A DNA stretch of 64,000 nucleotides. Source: Mumia quercus (GTDB lineage: Bacteria > Actinomycetota > Actinomycetes > Propionibacteriales > Nocardioidaceae). Shown here one piece after another: positions 51,440 through 58,654 of the stretch. Below the pieces are notes generated by a model, which was given only the letters and a program-made list of their open reading frames with translations, did not search any database and was not told the origin of the DNA. The DNA lies in NCBI RefSeq assembly GCF_025506335.1, contig NZ_JANZYO010000004.1:124001-188000 (forward strand), in the 5' to 3' direction. Position 1 is the stretch's first letter. Every line of letters begins with the position of its first letter. Made by a program: the position numbers and the translations under genes.

Positions 51440-52107
51440 GTGTATGCCTTACCCGTGTCCCCCGTCACGGGTGAGGCAGTCTGTGGCGCCGTCGCGGGCG
51501 CGAGGATGCCCGTGCACGCCGCGGCGGCAGCGTCGGGATCCCCGCGGACGACGGCGACGGCGAGGTCGTCCAGGCGCGAGCGCAGGCCCGACGTCTCCTC
51601 AGGGTCGGCGCACTGCGCCGCGAGCACGTCGTCAAGCTCGACGAGGAGGCTCTTGCCGGCGAGGCGGCGCACGCAGCGCCAGACCTCGTCGAAGGTCGGG
51701 ATCGTTCCGTCGTCGCCGAGCATCGCGATCCGCATGCCCTTGTGAGGGTGGCTCGCGGCGGCGCGCGCGACACCGACCATGACCGCCTCGCGGGCGACCG
51801 CCACCTCGGACGTGGGGTGGGCCGCGATACGGCCGGTGAGGTCACCGGGTGGCGGCGCCTGACGGACGAGGGCACCGACGCCGTGACGGACCTCGACCCG
51901 ACCCTGGGTCTCGAGGGCTGCGAGCGCCCGCGTGAGCGTGGCGCGGCTGACGCCGAGGTCACGAGCGAGCTGCCGCTCGGGAGGAAGTCGGTCGCCAGCG
52001 ACGAGGCCCTGCGCTTCGATGAAGGACGCGATGTGCTGCGCGAGGTGCTCGTAGAGCCGAGGACGCTGCACGGGCCGCGGCCCGCGCTGTTCGTCGGACT
52101 GGCGCAT
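51433..52107 (-). CDS. GntR-family regulator (FadR type)
   Basis: The 224-residue protein has a GntR winged helix (LYEHLAQHIASFIEAQGLVAGDRLPPERQLARDLGVSRATLTRALAALETQGRVEV spacing, residues about 18-73) and a helical C-terminal domain of about 130 residues like FadR/FCD regulators. It is divergent from the carboxylate transporter gene and probably controls it. Its stop lies in the shared terminator stem. Confidence 0.85.
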   Translation of the reverse strand: MRQSDEQRGPRPVQRPRLYEHLAQHIASFIEAQGLVAGDRLPPERQLARDLGVSRATLTRALAALETQGRVEVRHGVGALVRQAPPPGDLTGRIAAHPTSEVAVAREAVMVGVARAAASHPHKGMRIAMLGDDGTIPTFDEVWRCVRRLAGKSLLVELDDVLAAQCADPEETSGLRSRLDDLAVAVVRGDPDAAAAACTGILAPATAPQTASPVTGDTGKAYTS

Positions 52108-52137
52108 GGTGGGAGAATACGTGAGATCCAGGCCTTT

Positions 52138-52162
52138 GGCTCAGAGGCCAGGCCACTGAGCC
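52138..52162. promoter_or_regulatory. Inverted repeat between the GntR and transporter genes
   Basis: GGCTCAG (52138-52144) and CTGAGCC (52156-52162) form a 7-base inverted repeat 11 bases apart in the divergent promoter region, a candidate operator for the GntR protein. Confidence 0.45.
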
Positions 52163-52209
52163 TGTGGTCTCCCCCACATCGAAGACTCCCGGTTCGAAAG
52201 GTGACGGGC

Positions 52210-53532
52210 GTGCCCCCCGAAGTCATTGCGCTGGCCGTGCTCGCACTGGTCTTCCTGGTCGCGACCCTGCGCAGCATCAACATGGGCGCGCTCGCGCTCG
52301 TGGCGGCCTTCGTCGTCGGGCTGAGCGTCTTCGGTGAGGACGCCGACGCGATCGTCGCCGGCTTCCCCGGTGACCTGTTCGTCATCCTCGTCGGCGTCAC
52401 CTACCTCTTCGCGCTCGCGAAGAACAACGGCACCGTGGACTGGATCGTCCAGGGCGCCGTACGCGCGGTCCGCGGGCGCGTCGCTCTCGTGCCGTGGGCG
52501 ATGTTCTTCGTCTGCGCGGCCGTCACCAGCATCGGCGCCGTCAGCCCTGCCGCGGTCGCGATCGTCGCTCCGGTGGCGACGGGCTTCGCCCACCGCTACC
52601 GCATCCACCCCGTCATGATGGGGATGATGGTGGTCCAGGGGGCGACCGGTGGCAGCTTCTCGCCGATCGGCATCTTCGGCAGCATCACCAACGGCGTCGT
52701 CGAGGCGAACCATCTCGACAGCAGCCCGACCTTCCTCTTCCTCTCCGCGATGGCGGCGGCGCTCCTGATCGCCCTGGCCACCTACGTCGCCTTCGGAGGG
52801 CACGAGCTGATCCGGCGCGGCAAGGATGAGCGTGCACTCAGAGGGCTCGGGACGGCCGCCACCGCCGCGAGCCGGACCGCGACCCAGCGCCCCGTCCCCG
52901 CGGCTTCCAGCAGCGGCCCTGCCACGGACGACGGTCGGCTCAACGCGGAGCGGTCGACCACCCTCGTCGGCCTCGTCGCCCTCATCGTCGGCGCCCTCGC
53001 CTTCGACCTCGACGTCGGCTTCACCGCACTGACCGTCGCCGTCGCGCTGACACTTGTCTTCCCACCCTCGGCCAGAGGCGCGGTCGAGAAGATCGGCTGG
53101 GGCACGATCCTGCTGGTCGGCGGCATCGTCACCTACGTCAACCTCCTCCAGAGCCACGGTGTCGTCACCTGGCTGGGGGACCGCGTCGCCGAGGTCGGGG
53201 CCCCGCTCCTCGCCGCCCTCCTCATCTGCGTGATCGGCGCGGTCGTCTCGGCGTTCGCGTCGACGACCGGCATCATCGGGGCCCTCATCCCGCTGGCGGT
53301 CCCCTTCCTGCTCATCGACGAGGTCAGCGCCGTCGGTCTCGTCGCGGCGCTCGCGATCTCGAGCTCCGTCGTCGACTGCAGCCCGTTCTCCACCAACGGG
53401 GCGCTGATCGTGGCCAACGCCGACGAGGACGACCGCGAGCTGGTCTTCACACGCCTCATGCGGTGGGGCATGTCCCTCGTCGTGCTCGCCCCGCTGACGA
53501 CATGGGCGGTCCTCGTGCTCCCCACGACCTGA
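52210..53532 (+). CDS. MatC/SLC13-like dicarboxylate transporter
   Basis: The 440-residue protein has about 11 hydrophobic helices in two halves separated by a cytoplasmic Ala/Ser-rich linker (about residues 205-245). The N-terminal half matches the MatC (malonate/dicarboxylate carrier) domain (AMFFVCAAVTSIGAVSPAAVAIVAPVA, GGSFSPIGIFGS), and the second half has an ASTTGIIGALIPLAVPFL element. It likely imports malonate or another small dicarboxylate with Na+ or H+. The GTG at 52210 is preferred (AAAGG about eight bases upstream); GTG 52201 is possible. Confidence 0.8.
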   Translation: MPPEVIALAVLALVFLVATLRSINMGALALVAAFVVGLSVFGEDADAIVAGFPGDLFVILVGVTYLFALAKNNGTVDWIVQGAVRAVRGRVALVPWAMFFVCAAVTSIGAVSPAAVAIVAPVATGFAHRYRIHPVMMGMMVVQGATGGSFSPIGIFGSITNGVVEANHLDSSPTFLFLSAMAAALLIALATYVAFGGHELIRRGKDERALRGLGTAATAASRTATQRPVPAASSSGPATDDGRLNAERSTTLVGLVALIVGALAFDLDVGFTALTVAVALTLVFPPSARGAVEKIGWGTILLVGGIVTYVNLLQSHGVVTWLGDRVAEVGAPLLAALLICVIGAVVSAFASTTGIIGALIPLAVPFLLIDEVSAVGLVAALAISSSVVDCSPFSTNGALIVANADEDDRELVFTRLMRWGMSLVVLAPLTTWAVLVLPTT

Positions 53533-53543
53533 GGCGGTGCGGG

Positions 53544-54032
53544 TCACCCCTCGCCGGGAGCGGGAAAGGCGGACACGAGTCGACGGTGCCGGTGGGAGAA
53601 GAGCGCCGACACGAGGCGGGTCGCGAGAGCGTCGGCACCCGGGAGCGCGGCCAGACCCCGCCGTACGGTGAAGGTCAGGACGTCGCGCAGCTCGCACGCC
53701 TCGTCGGTGAGCGGTCGCACGGAGCGCTCGTGCTCCCAGCGCGCCAGGGTGAGCATCCGGGAGCGCTCGTGGAAGCAGGTCTCCTCGACGTCGACGAGCG
53801 TCATGTCGTCGTACTCGACGGGGAGCACGCCTCCGAGGAGCACCCACGCCTTGCCCAGCGGCCCGCCGACGACCGCATCACGGTCGGCGAGGGTCTTGCC
53901 GCGCAGCCCGGGCGGCACCGTCATCGACAGCCAAGGCGCGAGCTCGTCGGCGATCCCTTCGGGCGTGGTGACGCGGGCCCACACCTGCTCCGCCGGGGCC
54001 GAGAGAACGGCACGGCGGTCGACGACGGGCAT
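53544..54032 (-). CDS. SRPBCC-like protein of unknown function
   Basis: The 162-residue protein has an SRPBCC/START-like start (VDRRAVLSAPAEQVWARVTTPEGIADELAPWLSM spacing) and end (RLVSALFSHRHRRL). The substrate or ligand is unknown. The gene is three bases after the stress protein gene, so it is probably the last member of the GntR-permease-stress protein operon. Confidence 0.65.
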   Translation of the reverse strand: MPVVDRRAVLSAPAEQVWARVTTPEGIADELAPWLSMTVPPGLRGKTLADRDAVVGGPLGKAWVLLGGVLPVEYDDMTLVDVEETCFHERSRMLTLARWEHERSVRPLTDEACELRDVLTFTVRRGLAALPGADALATRLVSALFSHRHRRLVSAFPAPGEG

Positions 54033-54035
54033 CGG

Positions 54036-54920
54036 CTACCTCCGAGGAAGCGTGAGGACGGGGACCGGGACGTGACTCATGATCCTCGGCGCGTTCGACC
54101 CGAGGAAGATCCGGCGGACCGGTCCTTCGCGGCTCGACGTCATCACGAGAAGGTCGCCCTCACGCCAGTGGAGCTTGTCGACCGCACCTCGCCAGGAGTC
54201 GGCGACCGCGACGATCCGGTCGGTGACGGGGACGCCGGTCTCCACCACGAGCGACGCCGCCCGCGCCTGGAGAACGTCGATGTCCTCGCGCCACGCCTCG
54301 TACACGGCGTCGTCGGCCCGACGGCCCCCTCCGTCCGGCAGCGCCGGCAGCCGCCGGACCCCGAACGTCGCGAGCCCGATGCCCACACCGGCCCGACGCG
54401 CCAACCAGGTGGTGGCATCGAGCGCGGAGTCGACGGCGGCGTCGGAGTCGACGGCCAGGACGAGCCGTTCGAGGCGGTCGTCCGGCTCCGACCAGAACGA
54501 CCGCGGGGCGAGGACCACCGGCAGCGGCGCACGGTGGAGCAGCCACGTGCTCACGTTGCCGAGCGCGACGTGGCCCATGAGTGCGTCCCCGGCCGAGCCG
54601 ACCACCAGCATCGACGCCTCGACCCGCTCGGACTCGGCGACCAGCTCGCGCGGCACGGAGCGCGACGTGCGCACGACCGCGTCCACCCGTACGTCCGGCG
54701 GCGGGATGTCACGTGCCTCCGCGACGGCGTCGCTCGCCATCGCCTCCAGGTGACGGCGCCAGTCGGCGTCGGGCCCCGACACCGCCGTCCCCCTGCCCCA
54801 CGCGTCCGAGACGACGCAGCACAGGAGGAGGTCCTCGCCCGTCGACGCGGCGATGCGACCGGCAAGGTGGACGGCGTGCGTCCCCCTGCCGTCCGGGCCG
54901 ATCCCCGCCACGACGGTCAT
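54036..54920 (-). CDS. Tandem universal stress protein
   Basis: The 294-residue protein has two UspA domains (about 1-145 and 150-294). The first has GSAGDALMGHVALGNVS, close to the ATP-binding G-x2-G-x9-G-S pattern; in the second the loop is altered (TSSREGPVRRIFLGSNA) yet recognisable. Such proteins bind ATP and help under starvation or hypoxia. The ATG at 54920 overlaps the permease stop by four bases, so the two are co-translated, which suggests the stress protein modulates the transporter. Confidence 0.88.
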   Translation of the reverse strand: MTVVAGIGPDGRGTHAVHLAGRIAASTGEDLLLCCVVSDAWGRGTAVSGPDADWRRHLEAMASDAVAEARDIPPPDVRVDAVVRTSRSVPRELVAESERVEASMLVVGSAGDALMGHVALGNVSTWLLHRAPLPVVLAPRSFWSEPDDRLERLVLAVDSDAAVDSALDATTWLARRAGVGIGLATFGVRRLPALPDGGGRRADDAVYEAWREDIDVLQARAASLVVETGVPVTDRIVAVADSWRGAVDKLHWREGDLLVMTSSREGPVRRIFLGSNAPRIMSHVPVPVLTLPRR

Positions 54921-56353
54921 GGCGCCCGTCCTTCGTCGCCGCTCCCCGCCCCTGCCCGCAAGGTCGAACGCCGGAACCCGTACGCGAAGTAGAACGCCAG
55001 GACGACCGCGACCCACACGAGGAACACCACCCAGGTGACCAGCGCGAGGCCTGTGAGCACGTAGAGGCAGGCGGCGATCGACAGCAGCGGCAGGACCGGA
55101 TACAGGGGCACCTTGAAGGTGCGCTCGAGGTCGGGCGCGCGGCGGCGCAGGATGATGACGCCCAGCGACACGACCATGAAGGCGACGAGCGTGCCGATGC
55201 TGACGGTGTCGAGCAGCCAGTTCAGCGGGATGAACCCTGCGATGAGCGCCACCACCACCGCCACGATGATCGTGTTGGGGATCGGGGTCAGCGTGCGAGG
55301 GTTCACCCGCGCGAAGATCGGGGGCAGCATCCGGTCGCGCCCCATCGTGAAGAGGATGCGTGTCTGCCCGTACATCACGACGAGCGTGATGCTGAAGATC
55401 GAGATGACCGCGCCGGCGGCGAGCACGGTGCTCGGCCAGGTCGAGCCGGTGACGTTCTCCAGGATCTGCGCCAGCCCGGCCTGCTGGCCCTCGAAGTCCT
55501 GCCAGGGCTGCGCAGCGACCGCGGTGAGGGCGACCGCGACGTACAGGGTGGAGACGATGATCAGCGAGAGGATGATCGCCTTCGGCATCGTCCTCGCCGG
55601 GTCCTTCACCTCGTCCCCGGCCGTCGAGACCGCGTCGAGCCCGATGTAGGAGAAGAAGATCGTTGCCGACGCCGCCTGGATGCCGGCGACGCCGAACGGG
55701 GCGAAGTCGGCCAGGTTGTCGCTGTTCCAGCCGGTCGCCGCGATCGCGATGAAGAGGAGGAGCACCCCGACCTTGATGGCGACCATGATCGTGTTCACGG
55801 TCGCGGACTCGCTCGCGCCGCGGATGAGCAGCAGGGCGCAGAGGGCGACGAGCACCATCGCCGGGAGGTTGACGACGCCACCGGCCTCGGGCGCGTACGA
55901 CAGCGCGTGCGGGATCTCGACACCGAAGAGGTTGTCGAGGAGCTGGTTCAGGTACTCCGACCACCCGACCGCGACGGCCGACGCGGACACGCCGTACTCG
56001 AGCAGGAGGCAGGCGGCGACGACCATCGCCACGACCTCGCCGAGCGTCGCGTAGGCGTAGGAGTACGACGACCCCGACACGGGGACGCTGCCGGCGAGCT
56101 CGGCGTAGCAGAGCGCGGTCAGGCCGGCGGTGACGGCAGCGATGACGAACGAGACCACGACCCCCGGACCCGCGTCCGGCACGGCCTCGGTCAGGACGAA
56201 GAAGATGCCGGTGCCGACGGTGGCGCCGACGCCGAAGCCGACCAGCTGGACCAGACCGATGCTGCGCTTGAGCCCTTCCTCGGTGTGCGGACGCCGACCT
56301 ACCGGCATGCGTCGGAAGATCTGCGCGGCGAACGACGTCGGGTGCTCGGCCAT
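54917..56353 (-). CDS. APC-family amino acid permease
   Basis: The 478-residue protein has about 12-13 helices and the APC signature near the N-terminus (GFGVGATVGTGIFFVLTEAVPDAGPGVVVSF). The pattern SYIGLDAVSTAGDEVKDPARTMP is that of cationic amino acid transporter (CAT/YfnA-type) permeases. It imports an amino acid or amine, unidentified. A GntR regulator gene lies 65 bases upstream on the same strand. Confidence 0.9.
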   Translation of the reverse strand: MAEHPTSFAAQIFRRMPVGRRPHTEEGLKRSIGLVQLVGFGVGATVGTGIFFVLTEAVPDAGPGVVVSFVIAAVTAGLTALCYAELAGSVPVSGSSYSYAYATLGEVVAMVVAACLLLEYGVSASAVAVGWSEYLNQLLDNLFGVEIPHALSYAPEAGGVVNLPAMVLVALCALLLIRGASESATVNTIMVAIKVGVLLLFIAIAATGWNSDNLADFAPFGVAGIQAASATIFFSYIGLDAVSTAGDEVKDPARTMPKAIILSLIIVSTLYVAVALTAVAAQPWQDFEGQQAGLAQILENVTGSTWPSTVLAAGAVISIFSITLVVMYGQTRILFTMGRDRMLPPIFARVNPRTLTPIPNTIIVAVVVALIAGFIPLNWLLDTVSIGTLVAFMVVSLGVIILRRRAPDLERTFKVPLYPVLPLLSIAACLYVLTGLALVTWVVFLVWVAVVLAFYFAYGFRRSTLRAGAGSGDEGRAP

Positions 56354-56418
56354 GACCGATCAAACGCACGCCGGTGTCGATGGCGCAAGTCGGAAGCCGG
56401 CGCGGGAGCGGTACCGCG

Positions 56419-57069
56419 CTAGCGGCGGGCGCCCGGCTGGCTGGTCACGGCGTGGACGACCGAGCCCCGGGCGTGCGCCTCGACGAGCGCGACCGCGCCC
56501 TCGACGTCGGCCGCCACCAGCGCCGCGTACAAGGCCTCGTGCTCCGCGTGGATCGGCGCCGGGTCGGTGTGCTGACGCATCAGCCAGCGCCGCCGCTCGC
56601 CGATCGTGGTGAGCACCTCCCCCACGATCGTTCCGCGGCCGAGCTCCTGGAGGACCTCGTGGAAGCGCGCGTTCGCGGCCACCGCCGCCGGCACGTCGCC
56701 GGCACCGATGACGAACGCGGCCTCGTCGAGGACGTCGCGAAGCGGCGCGAGGTCCGACGGCCGCGCATAGGTGGCGAGCCGGCGGACGAGGACCGCTTCG
56801 AGCGCACCGCCGACCTGAGCGAGGTCGGCGATCTGCGCGGCGTCGTAGCTGCGCACCGCGATGCCCCTCGTCAGACGGTCCTCCGCGAACCCCTCGAGGA
56901 CGAGAGCCTGCAGCGCCTCCCGTACGGGCACGCGCGAGACGCCGAGCTCGCTGGCGATCGTCCGTTCGACCAGGCGTGTGCCGGGAGCATAGGTGCCGCT
57001 CGTGATGCGTGACCGGAGCTCGTCGCGCACCTCCTCGCGCAGCGGCCGGAAGTGGGCGAGACCGGACAT
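56419..57069 (-). CDS. GntR-family regulator (FCD domain)
   Basis: The 216-residue protein has the GntR winged helix (LREEVRDELRSRITSGTYAPGTRLVERTIASELGVSRVPVREALQAL spacing) and an FCD ligand-binding domain; its His residues (ARFHEVL, HTDPAPIHAEHEAL, EAHARGSVVHA) are typical metal/ligand positions. It is first in the operon with the amino acid permease and stress protein and likely senses the permease substrate or a product. ATG 57069 is chosen because the promoter/operator lies just before it. Confidence 0.85.
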   Translation of the reverse strand: MSGLAHFRPLREEVRDELRSRITSGTYAPGTRLVERTIASELGVSRVPVREALQALVLEGFAEDRLTRGIAVRSYDAAQIADLAQVGGALEAVLVRRLATYARPSDLAPLRDVLDEAAFVIGAGDVPAAVAANARFHEVLQELGRGTIVGEVLTTIGERRRWLMRQHTDPAPIHAEHEALYAALVAADVEGAVALVEAHARGSVVHAVTSQPGARR

Positions 57070-57078
57070 ATAGCCGAG

Positions 57079-57086
57079 GGTATACC
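57079..57086 (-). promoter_or_regulatory. GGTATACC palindrome overlapping a -10
   Basis: GGTATACC is a perfect eight-base palindrome ten bases before the GntR start. TATACC on the minus strand would serve as -10, and TATAC-centred palindromes are typical operators of FCD-type GntR proteins, so autoregulation is likely. Confidence 0.5.
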
Positions 57087-57168
57087 GGCACGCGCCTCTC
57101 GGCGCGGGAAATCGCGGTGCATGACGAGGCACAAGCACGGGTACTAGCCGTCCGTCGGAGGGAGGAGC

Positions 57169-57719
57169 ATGACCACGTCCGCAGCGACGCGCGAGTACGC
57201 ACGGTCGGCGCACCCCCCTCCCTCCGGCTTCCCGGCCTCGTCCTGGGAGTCGGGCTCGGCGGCTTCGTCGACGGGATCCTGCTGCACCAGATCCTGCAGT
57301 GGCACCACATGCTGACGTCGACCGGCAGCGACAACGTCGGCATCCCGACGTATCCGGCCGACACCGTCCATGGCCTGCGGATGAACACGGTCTGGGACGG
57401 CGTCTTCCACACGTTCACCTGGGTGATGGTGCTCCTCGGCCTGGCGCTCCTCTACTCGCGCATCCAGCACTCGCGCGGACGCGTGTGGGCCTCGCGCGCG
57501 CTGTGGGGGTGGGTGCTCGCGGGATGGGGCGTCTTCAACCTCGTCGAAGGGATCGTCGACCACCACATCCTCGGCATCCACCACGTCCGCAGCGGCCCGA
57601 ACGAGCTGGCGTGGGACCTCGGCTTCCTGGCGCTCGGCGCCGTGCTCGTCGTCGCCGGGTACCTCCTGCAACGGGGCGCGACGTACACCGACGCCACGCG
57701 TGACCGCGGCGAGGCATGA
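57169..57719 (+). pseudogene. DUF2243 membrane protein, frameshifted in a C-tract
   Basis: An ATG at 57169 with an excellent GGAGGAG opens MTTSAATREYARSAHPP, but the conserved body (LPGLVLGVGLGGFVDGILLHQ onward, four membrane helices, WHHMLTSTG, VEGIVDHHILGIHHV) is in another frame without any usable start codon before it. One more C in the C6 run at 57213-57218 would join them into a normal DUF2243 protein of about 184 residues. So the gene is either inactivated by a slipped-strand deletion or mis-sequenced. DUF2243 genes often accompany caa3 oxidase assembly factor CtaG, as here. Confidence 0.82.
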
Positions 57720-58654
57720 GGCTACCGCTGACGTCGCACGGCGTCCTGGTCGCGCACGGCCCCGGTGACAGCGACGGGACGTTCGCGCGGGCGTTCGACC
57801 TCCTGCTGGCGACGGTGCCGTTGGCCGTCGTCGCGATCGCCGTGACGGCGTACGTCGCGGCGGCCGTCGCCGAGCGCCGCGGGCGCGGATGGCCGACCGC
57901 CCGCACCCTCGCGTTCGTCGGTGGAGGCCTCGTGCTCGCACTGTCGCTCTCACCTCCGATGGAGCGGCTCTCGGACGAGAGCTTCTCCGGGCACGCCGCG
58001 CAGCACCTCCTGCTCGCCATGCTCGCTCCGCTCCTCCTGGTACTCGGCGCACCGGTGACCCTGGCGCTCCGGGCGCTGCCGCGCCGACGCGCGCTGGCCC
58101 TGGGCCACGTGCTGCGCTCACGCCCGGTCGCCCTGCTCAGCCGGCCGTCCGTCGCGCTCCTGCTCAACAGCGGCGGGCTGCTCGTCCTCTACCTCACCCC
58201 GCTGTACGCGTGGAGCACGCAGAGCACGGCGGTCCACGCCCTCGTGCACGTGCACCTGCTGCTCGCGGGGCTGCTGTTCGCGTGGGTCATCGCCGGGCCG
58301 GACCCGGCACCCGGCCGACCCTCCGTACGCGTGCGCCTCGTTGTCCTCGGCGTGGCCATCGCGCTGCACGCCACCGTGTCGCAGCTCCTGTACGCCGGCC
58401 TCTTCGTCCAGGTCGACGCACCGGCCGACGAGCTGCGCGCCGCCGGCAGCCTCATGTACTTCGGCGGCGACATCGTCGAGCTGATGCTCGCCCTCGCACT
58501 GCTGCTCACCTGGCGGCCCGACGTGCGCCGGACGCGCGAAGGCCCCGAGACCGTACGGTCCCGGGGCCTCGCAGCGTCGATCGGCTCGCGGTGGCCGATC
58601 AGAAGAACTTCTCGTCCTTCGACGCCTTCTCGAGCAGCAGCGCCGGCGGAGTGA
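57716..58654 (+). CDS. Cytochrome c oxidase assembly factor CtaG (caa3 type)
   Basis: The 312-residue membrane protein has about seven helices and the CtaG_caa3 pattern: FSGHAAQHLLLAMLAPLLLVLGAPVTLALRAL, YLTPLYAW, and HVHLLLAGLLFAWVIAGPDP. It helps insert copper into cytochrome oxidase. Its ATG overlaps the DUF2243 stop by four bases. The last 45 or so residues are Arg/Ser-rich and run through a terminator hairpin and 56 bases into the convergent fadB gene, so the natural end may have been around 58530. Confidence 0.82.
   Translation: MRLPLTSHGVLVAHGPGDSDGTFARAFDLLLATVPLAVVAIAVTAYVAAAVAERRGRGWPTARTLAFVGGGLVLALSLSPPMERLSDESFSGHAAQHLLLAMLAPLLLVLGAPVTLALRALPRRRALALGHVLRSRPVALLSRPSVALLLNSGGLLVLYLTPLYAWSTQSTAVHALVHVHLLLAGLLFAWVIAGPDPAPGRPSVRVRLVVLGVAIALHATVSQLLYAGLFVQVDAPADELRAAGSLMYFGGDIVELMLALALLLTWRPDVRRTREGPETVRSRGLAASIGSRWPIRRTSRPSTPSRAAAPAE
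58540..58569 (-). terminator. Terminator of fadAB inside the CtaG reading frame
   Basis: AGGCCCCGAGACCGT (58540-58554) pairs with 58555-58569 along 15 bases with one mismatch. On the minus strand it lies 30 bases after the fadB stop. Confidence 0.7.
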
